A stretch of DNA of 64,000 bases, taken from contig JAFEDR010000010.1 in NCBI GenBank assembly GCA_018241525.1, forward strand, positions 186,001 through 250,000, read 5' to 3'. This document shows, piece after piece, positions 48,389 through 57,188 of the stretch. Origin of the DNA: Pseudomonadota bacterium. GTDB taxonomy: Bacteria; Pseudomonadota; Gammaproteobacteria; Steroidobacterales; Steroidobacteraceae. A program made the translations under genes and the position numbers. The notes below the pieces were generated by a model. It saw only the letters and a program-made list of their open reading frames with translations, searched no databases and was not told the DNA's origin. Numbering within the stretch: the first letter of the stretch is position 1; the number at the start of each line of letters is the position of its first letter.

Positions 48389-49633
48389 TCAGAGGCCGCC
48401 GCGGCGCCGGTAGCCGGTGCCGACCGCCCAGGCGGTCGCGACCAGCAGCGCGCCGATGCCGGCACCGACTGTCGCGACGCCGGTCAGCGTGAGCCCGGCG
48501 CCCGCCAGCGCCGCGTGCACCCAGCTCGAGACCATGTCGCTGCCCCGGTAGACGACCGTGTCGACGACGTTCTTGACCTTGTACTTGGTCTCGGGGTCGA
48601 CGACCGTGTAGAGCATGTCGCGGTTGGGCTTGGCGAGCCCGAACTCGACGCTGCGCAAGAGCACGTTCACCCCGAGCAGCACGCCGAGCGTCGGTGCCAG
48701 CGCCAGCGTCATGAAGGCGGCCAGGGCGAGCGAGGCGCTGCCCGCGAGCACCGGCCGCACGCCGAAGCGGCGCGACAGCGACCCGACCACGAGGAACTGC
48801 AGCACCAGGCTCGCGCCGTTGATCCACTGGTCGCGCGTCGAGAAGAACGCGGTCCGTTCGGCGGCGCTCGCGAACGCGCTGCCCGCCTCGCGCGCGAGCT
48901 CGATGTACACGAACATGCCGAGCAGCGAGCCGAGCGCGACCAGCGCCGCGATGCCGGCGAGGAACGGCGAGCGCAGGAGCCGCGACAGTCCCGCGAGGAT
49001 CGCCCCGCCCACCGGCTCGTCGAGCGAGCCCCCCGCCGCGGGCGCGCCGGCATCGACCTCCGGGCGTCGCTCGCGGGCGAGCGCGAGGATCACCACGACC
49101 GTCGCGCCGAGCAGTCCGGCGGCGAGCAGCGTGAGGCCGCTGGTGCCGAGCGTGCCGACCGCCAGCCGCGCGAGCGTGGGCCCGGCGATGCCGCCGAGGC
49201 TGCCGCCGGCCGCGATCACGCCGAAGAGGCGCCGGCCCTCCTCCTCGTGCCAGATCTCGGCCATGAAGCTCCAGAACACCGACACGACGAAGAGGTTGAA
49301 GACGGTGGTCCAGACGTAGAAGGCGCGCCCCGCCCACGCGCCGTCCGGGTCGAGCCGGAACGCGATCGCGAAGCCGATCAAGTTGAGCGCGAAGAACGCG
49401 TAGGTCCACGGCAGCAGCCGCGAGCGGCGCACGCGCGCCACCAGCGCGCCGAACACCGGCACGATCGCGAGCATCACGAAGAACACCGCGGTCGCGAGGT
49501 ACTTGACGCTGCCGGCGCCGAGTCCGGCCGCGAGCGCGTCGCGCACCGGCCGGATCAGGTAGTAGCTCGCGAGCAGCAGCGCGAAGTAGGCGAACGACAG
49601 CGCCAGCCGGCGCCGTTCCCCCGGCGCGACCAC
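48389..49633 (-). CDS. NTP/NDP-carrier-like MFS transporter
   Basis: 414 residues, 11-12 helices. It carries SYYLIRPVRDALAAG, which marks the ATP:ADP-translocase-related branch of transporters, and IWHEEEGRRLFGVIAAGGSL with LRSVEFGLAKPNRDMLYTVV. Classic members belong to obligate intracellular bacteria, but diverged members occur in free-living bacteria with unknown substrates. GTG 49633 is the best start. It overlaps ccmI by a few bases, so it appears to be co-transcribed with the cytochrome c maturation operon. Confidence 0.75.
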   Translation of the reverse strand: MVAPGERRRLALSFAYFALLLASYYLIRPVRDALAAGLGAGSVKYLATAVFFVMLAIVPVFGALVARVRRSRLLPWTYAFFALNLIGFAIAFRLDPDGAWAGRAFYVWTTVFNLFVVSVFWSFMAEIWHEEEGRRLFGVIAAGGSLGGIAGPTLARLAVGTLGTSGLTLLAAGLLGATVVVILALARERRPEVDAGAPAAGGSLDEPVGGAILAGLSRLLRSPFLAGIAALVALGSLLGMFVYIELAREAGSAFASAAERTAFFSTRDQWINGASLVLQFLVVGSLSRRFGVRPVLAGSASLALAAFMTLALAPTLGVLLGVNVLLRSVEFGLAKPNRDMLYTVVDPETKYKVKNVVDTVVYRGSDMVSSWVHAALAGAGLTLTGVATVGAGIGALLVATAWAVGTGYRRRGGL

Positions 49634-49635
49634 CC

Positions 49636-50739
49636 TCAGGGCACTTGCTTGTCGATCACGAGGTCGACCGCGGCGCCCTTGGCGAGGTCGTACGGCACCT
49701 CGCCGTAGAGGTCGCCGCTCGAGCTGGTCGGCATGCCGGAGGCCGAGAAGCGCGCCACGATCACGAGCTGCTTGGCGCTGCGGATCGTGCGCGTCGGCAG
49801 CATCGCGTCGGCCTCCGTCAGCTGCACGTCCATCGGCAGCGCCGCGCCGGCGAAGCGCCGCGCGCCGAACGGCGGGCCGGGCTGGGTCGGGTCGCGCGCG
49901 AGCACGAACAGCGGCGCGCCCGCCGGCACCTTGGCGGCCAGCGACGGGCTCAGCTTCACGTGCACGGTGACCTTGCCCGGTGCCGGCGCGACCGGGCCCG
50001 CCGGCGCGGGCGCCGCGGCGGCGGCGGCCGGTGCGCCCGCCGGCGGCGCGCTCGCGCTCGCGAGCCGGACGATCTCCGGGTCCGGCGCGCGGCCGAGCTC
50101 GCGGTCTGCCTCCTGGACGTTCTGCGCGATCATCGACTTGACCTCGGCGGGCAGCTCCTGGTGCAGCAGGGTCGCCCAGCGCTCGCGCGCGAGCGTCAGG
50201 TTGCCGTGTGCCGCGGCGGCGGCGCCGCCGTAGAAGAGTGCCTTGGGGTTGCCCGGGTCGAGCTTGAGTGCCTCCTCGAAGAGTTCGCCCGCCCGGCCCT
50301 TGAGCGTGCCCTGGTCGGCGAGCGCGAGCGTCTCGCCGTAGGCGATCACCGCCTCGGTGTTCTTGCCGCCCGAGAGCGCGTAGGCCTTCGCGAAGGCCTC
50401 GCTGGCGCGCCCGTAGCGCTGCGTCATGAAGTACGAGCGACCGAGCAGCAGCCAGCCGTCGGTGTCGCCGGGGTTCTGCGCGAGGCGCTTCTCGAGCTTC
50501 GCCACCATCTCCTCGAGCGGATGCTGGCCCGGCGCGGCCGGCGCCCCGCCCGGCTCCCAGCTCCAGGTGCTGAGCGAGCGGTACAGGAGCCCGGCGCCGA
50601 GCGGCAGCGCGAGCGCGACGAGCGCGATCGCGACGATCGTGCCGCGGCCCTCGCCCGCCCGTCCCTTCCACAGCGGCCAGGCGACGAGCGCGAGCGCGAC
50701 CGACACCATCGCCGCGCCGACCAGGATGAAGATCGTCAA
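49636..50739 (-). CDS. ccmI: cytochrome c maturation protein CcmI
   Basis: 367 residues. Two N-terminal helices (about 3-23 and 33-53), a TPR domain (about 70-215; HPLEEMVAKLEKRLAQNPGD, TDGWLLLGRSYFMTQRYGRA) and a periplasmic Ala/Pro linker with a beta-rich tail (VTVHVKLSPSLAAKVP). It holds apocytochrome c for the haem ligation complex. TTG start at 50739 overlapping the ccmH stop (TTGA). Last ccm gene of the operon. Confidence 0.88.
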   Translation of the reverse strand: MTIFILVGAAMVSVALALVAWPLWKGRAGEGRGTIVAIALVALALPLGAGLLYRSLSTWSWEPGGAPAAPGQHPLEEMVAKLEKRLAQNPGDTDGWLLLGRSYFMTQRYGRASEAFAKAYALSGGKNTEAVIAYGETLALADQGTLKGRAGELFEEALKLDPGNPKALFYGGAAAAAHGNLTLARERWATLLHQELPAEVKSMIAQNVQEADRELGRAPDPEIVRLASASAPPAGAPAAAAAAPAPAGPVAPAPGKVTVHVKLSPSLAAKVPAGAPLFVLARDPTQPGPPFGARRFAGAALPMDVQLTEADAMLPTRTIRSAKQLVIVARFSASGMPTSSSGDLYGEVPYDLAKGAAVDLVIDKQVP

Positions 50740-51158
50740 GCCGCGTCCTCCGGATCCGAATCGATCGTCGCCTTCGAGCGGCGCACGATCACGCGCACGG
50801 CGACGCCGAGCGCGAGCAGCATCAGCACGGCGGGCGCGGCCCACAGCGCGTAGGTACGCGCCGTCAGCGGCGGGTCGTAGAGCACGAAGTCGCCGTAGCG
50901 CTCGACCATGAACGCCTTGATCGCGGCGTCCGACTGGCCGGCGGCGATCATCTCGCGCACCTGCCGCCGCAGGTCCGAGGCGAGCCCGACCGGCGAGTCC
51001 GCGATCGCCGCGTTCTGGCACTGCACGCAGCGCAGCTCGTGGATCCAGCGCTCGTAGCGCCCCTGGCGCTCGGCGTCGGGGAACGCGGCCTCGGTGTCGA
51101 TCGCACGCGCGCCCACGGCCGCGAGCACGAGCCAGAGCGCGAGCGCGACGCGCTTCAT
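50736..51158 (-). CDS. ccmH: cytochrome c maturation thioredoxin-like protein CcmH
   Basis: 140 residues: signal peptide (1-19), the redox motif LRCVQCQNAAIADS with Cys44 and Cys47, and one C-terminal membrane helix (about 106-128). CcmH keeps the haem-binding cysteines of apocytochrome reduced. It overlaps ccmG at its start (ATGA, 51155-51158) and ccmI at its end. Confidence 0.95.
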   Translation of the reverse strand: MKRVALALWLVLAAVGARAIDTEAAFPDAERQGRYERWIHELRCVQCQNAAIADSPVGLASDLRRQVREMIAAGQSDAAIKAFMVERYGDFVLYDPPLTARTYALWAAPAVLMLLALGVAVRVIVRRSKATIDSDPEDAA

Positions 51159-51700
51159 GGCGCGCCCCCGCCGGCGAGGCGCGGCGCGAACTTCTTCTGC
51201 CAGATGGCGAGCGACAGCGCGCCGATGTGCTTCTCGAGCACGTGGCCGTCGGCCGACACCAGGAAGGTCTCCGGCGCGCCGTACACGCCCCAGTCGATCG
51301 CGGTGCGGCCGTCGTTGTCGGAGAGCGTCTCGGCGTAGGGATTGCCGAGCTCGCGCAGGTAGGCGATCGCCTCCTGTCGGTCGTCCTTCCAGTCGAGGCC
51401 CACGATCGGCAGGCCGCTGGTACGGCCGATGGCGAGCAGCGCCGAGTGCTCGGCACGGCACTCCGCGCACCAGGTGCCCCAGACGTTGACGAGGTACGGT
51501 CGGCCGGCGAAGGCGCTCGAAGCGACCACCCGGCCGGGCTCCGCGAGCGTCGGCAGCCGGAATCCAGGCGCGGGCTTGCCGAGCAGCGGCGACTTGATCT
51601 CGCGGATGTCGAGCGAGCCCTGGCCGATGCGCACCAGCGCGAACGCGAACAGGCCGCCGAGGGCGATGAACGCCGCGGCCGGCAGGAAGTAGCGCCACAT
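51155..51700 (-). CDS. ccmG: thiol:disulphide interchange protein CcmG/DsbE
   Basis: 181 residues: N-terminal anchor (about 4-24) and a thioredoxin fold with active-site GTWCAECRAEH (Cys78, Cys81) and GVYGAPETFLV with the cis-proline. Reduces the cysteines of apocytochrome c in the periplasm, fed by DsbD. Starts directly after ccmF (2-base gap) and overlaps ccmH. Confidence 0.95.
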   Translation of the reverse strand: MWRYFLPAAAFIALGGLFAFALVRIGQGSLDIREIKSPLLGKPAPGFRLPTLAEPGRVVASSAFAGRPYLVNVWGTWCAECRAEHSALLAIGRTSGLPIVGLDWKDDRQEAIAYLRELGNPYAETLSDNDGRTAIDWGVYGAPETFLVSADGHVLEKHIGALSLAIWQKKFAPRLAGGGAP

Positions 51701-51702
51701 GC

Positions 51703-53664
51703 TCAGCCGGCCTCCGCCGCGGCGGCCCCGTCGGCCACGGCCGCATCGGCCGTGCGCCGGACGCGGTAGCGGCGGTCGAGGATCGCGACCAGCCCGCCGC
51801 AGGCCATGATCACGGCGCCGAGCCAGATGTAGCGCACCAGCGGCTTGTATTGCAGGCGCATGCTCCACTTGCCGCCGCCGAGGTCGTCGCCGAGCGCGAC
51901 GAACAGGTCGCGGTTCCAGGCCACTGAGATGCCGGCGTGGGTCATCGGGTTCTTCTGCACGCGATAGACGCGCTTCTGGGTCGGCAGCTCGGCGATCACG
52001 CGGTCGCCCTCGCTGATCACGACCCGCGCCTCGATCGCCTCGTAGTTCGGCCCGGAGACCGGCTTCGTGCCGAGGTACTTGAACGTGTAGCCGGCGATCG
52101 TCGTCGACTCGCCGGGGGCGAGGCTGACGTCCTTCTCGACCTTGTACGACACAACGCCCGTGACGCCGAGGATCCAGACGCCGACGCCGAAGTGCGCAAT
52201 GGCCATGCCGATCGCGGCGCGGGGCAGCTTCTGCCCGCGCCGCCACGCCTCGACTGGCTCGATCAGCGCCGAGCCCATGACGAAGAGCCCGGCGGTGAAG
52301 GCGACGATCGTCAGCGCCGTGCCGGCGCTGCGGTAGGCGCCGAAGGCGAGCAGCAGCGCGAGCAGCAGCGCGCCGCCGAAAAGCATCGCGAGCACGCGCC
52401 GCCGCGAGCTCAGCAGGCCGCGCCGCCAGCCGGCGTGCATGCCGATCGCGAGCAGGAACACCAGCGGGATGCCGGGCACGAGGAATACCGCGTTGTAGTA
52501 CGGCGGCCCGACCGAGATCTTGCCGAGGTCGAAGGCGTCCATCGCGAGCGGCCAGAGTTCGCCCGTCAGGATCAGCAGCGCCGCCGTCACGAGCAGCGCA
52601 TTGTTGAGCAGCAGGAACGCCTCGCGCGACACGAGCTCGAAGCCGCCCTCCGACTTGAGCCCGGGCGCGCGCACCGCGTACAGCGTCAGCGAGCCGACGA
52701 TGAAGAACAGCAGCAGCGCGAGGATGAACATGCCGCGCGACGGGTCCGAGGCGAAGGCATGCACCGAGACCAGCACGCCGGAACGCACCAGGAAGGTGCC
52801 GAGCAGGCTCAGCGAGAACGCGAAGATCGCGAGCAGCAGCGTCCAGCTCTTGAACAGCCCGCGCTTCTCGGTGACCGCGAGCGAGTGCAGCAGCGCGGTC
52901 GCGGCGAGCCACGGCATGAACGAGGCGTTCTCGACCGGGTCCCAGAACCACCAGCCGCCCCAGCCGAGCACGTAGTAGGCCCACCAGCTGCCGAGCGCGA
53001 TGCCGATCGTCAGCGACATCCACGCCGCGACCACCCACGGCCGCGTCCAGCGCGCCCACTGCGCGTCGAGCCGTCCCGACAGCATCGCCGCGACCGCGAA
53101 GGCGAAGGCGACCGAGGTGCCGACGTAGCCCATGTAGAGCATCGGCGGGTGCGCGGCCAGCGCCGGGTCCTGCAGCAGCGGGTTCAGATCCGCACCCTCG
53201 ATCGCCGCCGGCGACAGGCGCGCGAACGGGCTCGAGGTGAAGAGCGTGAAGGCCAGGAAGCCGACGCCGACCAGGCCGAGCACGCCGAGCACGCGGGCGC
53301 GGAACGCGACCGGCAGCTGGCCGGAGAGCGCCGCGACCAGCAGCGCCCAGGTCGCGAGCAGCTCGATCCAGAGCAGCAGCGAGCCCTCGTGGGCGCCCCA
53401 GGTGGCCGCGATCCGATACAGCAGCGGCAGCTCGGAGTTCGAGTTGGTCGCGACGTAGGTCACCGAGAAGTCGTGCGTCGCGAGCGAGTACGCGAGCGCG
53501 ACGAAGGCGACCGTGACGAACACCCATACGCCCGCGACCGCTGGCGTGGTCGCCGCGATCCAGGACGGGCGGTTCAGCTGCGCGCCGGCGAGGCCGAACA
53601 CCGTCTGCGCGAGCGCGAGCAAGAGCGCGATGATCAGCGCCAGCGTGCCGATTTCCGGGATCAT
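51703..53664 (-). CDS. ccmF: haem lyase subunit CcmF
   Basis: 653 residues, about 15 helices. The haem-handling motif WGGWWFWDPVENASFM and the ATWGAHEGSLLLWIELL segment are both present. Together with CcmH and CcmI it attaches haem to apocytochrome c. Its ATG overlaps the ccmE stop (53661-53664). Full family length and no sign of damage. Confidence 0.97.
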   Translation of the reverse strand: MIPEIGTLALIIALLLALAQTVFGLAGAQLNRPSWIAATTPAVAGVWVFVTVAFVALAYSLATHDFSVTYVATNSNSELPLLYRIAATWGAHEGSLLLWIELLATWALLVAALSGQLPVAFRARVLGVLGLVGVGFLAFTLFTSSPFARLSPAAIEGADLNPLLQDPALAAHPPMLYMGYVGTSVAFAFAVAAMLSGRLDAQWARWTRPWVVAAWMSLTIGIALGSWWAYYVLGWGGWWFWDPVENASFMPWLAATALLHSLAVTEKRGLFKSWTLLLAIFAFSLSLLGTFLVRSGVLVSVHAFASDPSRGMFILALLLFFIVGSLTLYAVRAPGLKSEGGFELVSREAFLLLNNALLVTAALLILTGELWPLAMDAFDLGKISVGPPYYNAVFLVPGIPLVFLLAIGMHAGWRRGLLSSRRRVLAMLFGGALLLALLLAFGAYRSAGTALTIVAFTAGLFVMGSALIEPVEAWRRGQKLPRAAIGMAIAHFGVGVWILGVTGVVSYKVEKDVSLAPGESTTIAGYTFKYLGTKPVSGPNYEAIEARVVISEGDRVIAELPTQKRVYRVQKNPMTHAGISVAWNRDLFVALGDDLGGGKWSMRLQYKPLVRYIWLGAVIMACGGLVAILDRRYRVRRTADAAVADGAAAAEAG

Positions 53665-54104
53665 GACTTCGTCCCCGTGGCCGCGGCCTGCTTGTTCTTC
53701 ATCGCCTTGGCGACCTCGGGCGGGGTGTACTTCTCGTCGTGCTTGGCGAGCACCTCGTCGGCGACGAAGACGCCGTTCTCGAGCCGGCCGTGCGCGATGA
53801 TCCCCTGCCCTTCGCGGAACAGGTCCGGCAGCAGCCCGGTGTAGCTGACCGGCACCGTGTGGGCGAAGTCGGTCAGCACGAAGTGCACCTCGAGCGAGCC
53901 CGGGGTCCGGGCGACGCTGCCCTGCGTGACCATGCCGCCGACCCGGAACGACTTGCCGGCCGGCGCCTGGCCGCTCGCGACCTGCGAGGGGTCGTAGAAG
54001 TAGGACAGGTTGTTGTCGAACGCCTTGATCGCGACGGCGGTGGCGAGGCCGACGCCGGCGAGGATCGCGACGACGGTGAGCAGGCGCTTGCGGCGGGGTG
54101 TCAT
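53661..54104 (-). CDS. ccmE: periplasmic haem chaperone CcmE
   Basis: 147 residues: N-terminal anchor (about 8-27) and a beta-barrel OB fold. The covalent haem ligand is His122, in the HDEKY motif with Tyr126 (VLAKHDEKYTPPEV). It carries haem from CcmC to CcmF. ATG 54104 has GGAGGAACG just upstream. Confidence 0.97.
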   Translation of the reverse strand: MTPRRKRLLTVVAILAGVGLATAVAIKAFDNNLSYFYDPSQVASGQAPAGKSFRVGGMVTQGSVARTPGSLEVHFVLTDFAHTVPVSYTGLLPDLFREGQGIIAHGRLENGVFVADEVLAKHDEKYTPPEVAKAMKNKQAAATGTKS

Positions 54105-54120
54105 CGTTCCTCCAGGCGGG

Positions 54121-54303
54121 TCAGCGGGCGGCGTCACCGGATTCGCCCGGGCGCGTTGTCGCCAGGCGGCGACGCGCGCGCTCGAGCGCCTCGCGCTCGA
54201 GCTTCCGGGCGGCCCAGATGTTCCAGCCGAAGATCACCACGGCGAGCCCGTAGGCCGGCCAGACGAAGCGGGCGTAGCCGCCCATGTGCAGAAAGGCTTC
54301 CAT
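54121..54303 (-). CDS. ccmD: haem exporter subunit CcmD
   Basis: 60 residues with a single membrane helix (about 12-32; YARFVWPAYGLAVVIFGWNI) and a basic, helical cytoplasmic tail. Short, with the F-W-P-A-Y pattern of CcmD, which helps release holo-CcmE from the CcmABC complex. Sits 16 bases before ccmE and 16 after ccmC. Confidence 0.92.
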   Translation of the reverse strand: MEAFLHMGGYARFVWPAYGLAVVIFGWNIWAARKLEREALERARRRLATTRPGESGDAAR

Positions 54304-54319
54304 AACCGCTCCTAGGGAC

Positions 54320-55063
54320 TCATCTGCCCGACGCGAGTTCCTGCAGCCAGCTGGCGTTTCGCTCGCGAATCAGCACCTCGCCACGGACGCGCACGCAGGC
54401 GAGCGCGGCGTACAGGAATGTGAAGCCAAGCGCAGACAGCAGCAGCGGCACCAGCATCGACGGCGGCATCGCAGGTCCCCCGGAGCGGATCACGGTCGAG
54501 CCCTGGTGCAGCGAGTTCCACCAGGTCACCGAGTAGTGGACGATCGGTACGTTGACGACGCCCACCAGCGCCAGCACCGCGCTCGCCCGGTCGGCGCGCG
54601 TCAGGTCGTCGAAGGCCGAGCGCAGCGCCATGTAGCCGAAGTACAGGAACAGCAGGATCAGCTCCGAGGTCAGCCGCGCGTCCCAGGTCCACCAGGTGCC
54701 CCACATCGGCCGACCCCACAGCGAGCCGGTGGCGAGTGCCAGCAGCGTGAACGAGGCGCCGATCGGCGCGGTCGCGGCGGCGAGTGCGTGCGCGAGCTTG
54801 ATGCGCCAGATGAGCCCAACCGCGGCCGCGGTCGCCATCGTCGTGTAGCACAGCAGCCCGAGCCAGGCGCTCGGCACGTGCAGGTAGATGATCCGGTAGG
54901 CGTCGCCCTGCTGGTAGTCGGGCGGCGCGAGCACGAGGCCGCCGTACAGCCCGGTTGCGATCAGCAGGGCCGCGGGGATCGCGTACCACGGGATCATCTT
55001 GCCGGCGATCCGGTAGAAGTGCGGCGGCGACGCCAGCTTGTGAAACCAGGTCCAGGTACCCAC
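54320..55063 (-). CDS. ccmC: haem exporter subunit CcmC
   Basis: 247 residues, six helices. The tryptophan-rich WGTWWTWDARLTSELI motif and the two histidines (YLHVPSAW and NVPIVHYSV) bind haem for loading onto CcmE. GTG start 55063, with GAGGAG about 12 bases upstream; the MGTWTWFHKLASPPHFYRIA beginning is conserved. It follows ccmB by 19 bases. Confidence 0.95.
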   Translation of the reverse strand: MGTWTWFHKLASPPHFYRIAGKMIPWYAIPAALLIATGLYGGLVLAPPDYQQGDAYRIIYLHVPSAWLGLLCYTTMATAAAVGLIWRIKLAHALAAATAPIGASFTLLALATGSLWGRPMWGTWWTWDARLTSELILLFLYFGYMALRSAFDDLTRADRASAVLALVGVVNVPIVHYSVTWWNSLHQGSTVIRSGGPAMPPSMLVPLLLSALGFTFLYAALACVRVRGEVLIRERNASWLQELASGR

Positions 55064-55082
55064 GATGCGCGCGGCTCCTCGG

Positions 55083-55772
55083 CTATTCCAGACTGACGCG
55101 GACCGCAGCCGCGGTCGCGAGCGGGGTGAGCGTCGCGGCGAGGATCAGCATCGCCGCGAGCAGCCACACCGGTCCCGTGCTCGGCTCGCCGCGGATCGCA
55201 AGATCGGTCGCGCGCGCGCCGAAGATCAGCACCGGCATCACGAGCGGCAGCACGAGCAGCGACAGCAGCACGCTGCCGCGGCGCGAGCCGAGCGTCAGCG
55301 CCGCGCCCACGGAGCCTACGAAGCTGAGCACGCCCGTGCCGAGCGCGATCGACGCCATCAGCGTGCCGACTGCCTCGCCCGGCGCGGCGAGCGCGTAGGC
55401 GATCAGCGGCGCGGCGACGACCAGCGGCAGCCCCGACAGCAGCCAGTGGGCGACGGTCTTCGCGAGCAGCAGCGCGCCGAGCGGCTGGCCGGTCAGCGTC
55501 AGCTGCTCGAGCGTGCCGTCCTCGAGGTCGCCGCGGTAGAGCGTGTCGAGCGCGAGCAGCGAGGCGAGCAGCGCGCCGACCCACACGACCCCCGGGGCCA
55601 GCGTGCGCAGCAGTGCCGGCTCGGGGCTGAGCGCCAGCGGGAACAGCGTCGCCATCATCACGAAGAACACCACCGGGTGGGTGATCTGCTCCCAGCGGCG
55701 GAACGCGAGCCTAAGCTCGCGCTCGAGCACCAGCCACGCGGCGCGCGGCAGGGCGGTCGTCAGCGTGCTCAA
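55083..55772 (-). CDS. ccmB: haem exporter subunit CcmB
   Basis: 229 residues, six helices. Starts ALPRAAWLVLERELRLAFRR and holds the GDLEDGTLEQLTLTGQPL loop typical of CcmB, the permease partner of CcmA. The TTG start (55772) overlaps the ccmA stop (TTGA) and has GGAG upstream. Complete length. Confidence 0.93.
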   Translation of the reverse strand: MSTLTTALPRAAWLVLERELRLAFRRWEQITHPVVFFVMMATLFPLALSPEPALLRTLAPGVVWVGALLASLLALDTLYRGDLEDGTLEQLTLTGQPLGALLLAKTVAHWLLSGLPLVVAAPLIAYALAAPGEAVGTLMASIALGTGVLSFVGSVGAALTLGSRRGSVLLSLLVLPLVMPVLIFGARATDLAIRGEPSTGPVWLLAAMLILAATLTPLATAAAVRVSLE

Positions 55773-56401
55773 CGGAGCTCCAGCCGGCGCAGCCCGGCCG
55801 ACGGCAGGTCGAGCTCGCTGTGCGCGGTCAGCACCGCGAGGCCGCCCGCGCGGCCGTGCTCGGCGATCAGCGCCGACAGCTCGCGCACGCCGTCGACGTC
55901 GAGGTTCGTGAACGGCTCGTCGAGCAGCCAGAGCGGCGCGCGCGCGAGCAGCACCCGGGCCATCGCCACGCGCCGCCGCTGGCCCGCGGACAGTGCCCGG
56001 AACGGCAGGTCGCGCTGCGCGCCGACCCCGAGCCGCGCCAGCGTCTCGTCGATCGCCGCCGGCGGCGTCGGGTGGCGCAGGCCGGCGGTGTAGCGCAGGT
56101 TCTCGGCCGCGGTCAGGTCCGCCTTCATGGCGTTCTCGTGGCCGAGGTAGGCGAGCGCCGCGGCGTAGCCGTCGCGGTCGTCCGCGATCGGACGGCCGTC
56201 CCAGTAGAGGGCGCCCTCCTCCGGCCACAGGAACCCGGCAAGCGTACGCAGCAGCGAGGTCTTGCCGCAGCCGTTCGGGCCGCGGACGTGCACGAGCTCG
56301 CCGGGCGCGACCGTGAAGGAGAGGCCCCGCAGCACGTGTTTCGTGCCGCGCCACAGGTGCAGGTTGCGCGCCTCGAGCGTCGCGCGGTCGGTCTGCGTCA
56401 C
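55769..56401 (-). CDS. ccmA: haem exporter ATP-binding subunit CcmA
   Basis: 210 residues of the ABC ATPase family: Walker A GPNGCGKTSLL, signature ALSAGQRRRVAMARVLL and Walker B LWLLDEPFTNLD with the switch histidine in LTAHSELDL. It powers release of holo-CcmE. GTG 56401 is the best start; the longer frame upstream is Arg-rich shadow. First gene of the ccmABCDEFGHI operon. Confidence 0.95.
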   Translation of the reverse strand: MTQTDRATLEARNLHLWRGTKHVLRGLSFTVAPGELVHVRGPNGCGKTSLLRTLAGFLWPEEGALYWDGRPIADDRDGYAAALAYLGHENAMKADLTAAENLRYTAGLRHPTPPAAIDETLARLGVGAQRDLPFRALSAGQRRRVAMARVLLARAPLWLLDEPFTNLDVDGVRELSALIAEHGRAGGLAVLTAHSELDLPSAGLRRLELR

Positions 56402-56511
56402 GCGGTGTCGGTCCTGCCGGAAAGGCCTCAAAAACGCGGGCGCACTATACCTGATGGCAGCCGACGGCCCGCCCGCCAGAGGCCGTGCCTTGGGGCGCGC
56501 GCGGGCGGCGG

Positions 56512-56946
56512 TCAGCTGCGGATGAACCGCTCCAGATCCTCGATCTGGTGCCGCTGGTCGTCGATGACGGCCTTGACCAGATCGCCGATCGACAGCATGC
56601 CGAGCACCCGGCCGGCCTCGACGACCGGCAGGTGACGGATGCGCTTGTCGGTCATCAGCGCGAGGCAATCCGGCACCGTCCGGTCGCGCGCGACCGTCGT
56701 CACCGGGCTCGACATGATCTCGGCCACCGGCGTGTCCGCGGAGGAGCGGCCGAGCAGGACCACCTTCCGGGCGTAGTCGCGTTCCGAGATGATCCCGACG
56801 AGCTCGGCACCGCGCATGACCGCGAGCGCCCCGCAGTGCTTCTCCGCCATCATCCTGAGCGCCGCGAGCACCGGCTCGTCCGGCCTCACCGCGTGCACCT
56901 CGCGCCCCTTCGAACGCAGGATGTCGTCGACGCTGCGCATCCGCAC
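56512..56946 (-). CDS. CBS-domain protein
   Basis: 144 residues made of two CBS motifs (about 5-60 and 70-125): MRMRSVDDILRSKGREVHAV and MSSPVTTVARDRTVPDCLAL, each followed by a MVGIISERDY- or LGMLSIGDLV-type strand. Such pairs bind adenosyl nucleotides and regulate partners; no fused enzyme. ATG 56946. The gene lies upstream of ccmA, 110 bases away in the same direction. Confidence 0.88.
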   Translation of the reverse strand: MRMRSVDDILRSKGREVHAVRPDEPVLAALRMMAEKHCGALAVMRGAELVGIISERDYARKVVLLGRSSADTPVAEIMSSPVTTVARDRTVPDCLALMTDKRIRHLPVVEAGRVLGMLSIGDLVKAVIDDQRHQIEDLERFIRS

Positions 56947-57169
56947 CCCCCTGCTTCACTGGCCGCCTTCTCGATCGCGGGTCCGGCCGGCCGCCCCTCC
57001 GGGCGCCTGGGACCGGCGGCACCCAGAGGTTTAATTCTGCGCCTCGGCGCGGCCGGCGACGAGCGCCCGTGGTGACGCCAACGAGCGACCGTCGCGCCAT
57101 TCCAGGGCCATTAGTGTTCCATTAAATCATATACTTATGACATAAACCTCGCTGCCGACTGTTTGCCGC

Positions 57170-57185
57170 TCCGCACTTGTGCGGA
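57170..57185 (-). repeat. tight hairpin after the M20 peptidase gene
   Basis: Perfect 7-bp inverted repeat TCCGCAC / GTGCGGA with a two-base loop, 3 bases after the peptidase stop on the minus strand. There is no T-run, so it may only stabilise the transcript end or mark the end of the gene. Confidence 0.4.
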
Positions 57186-57188
57186 TAC

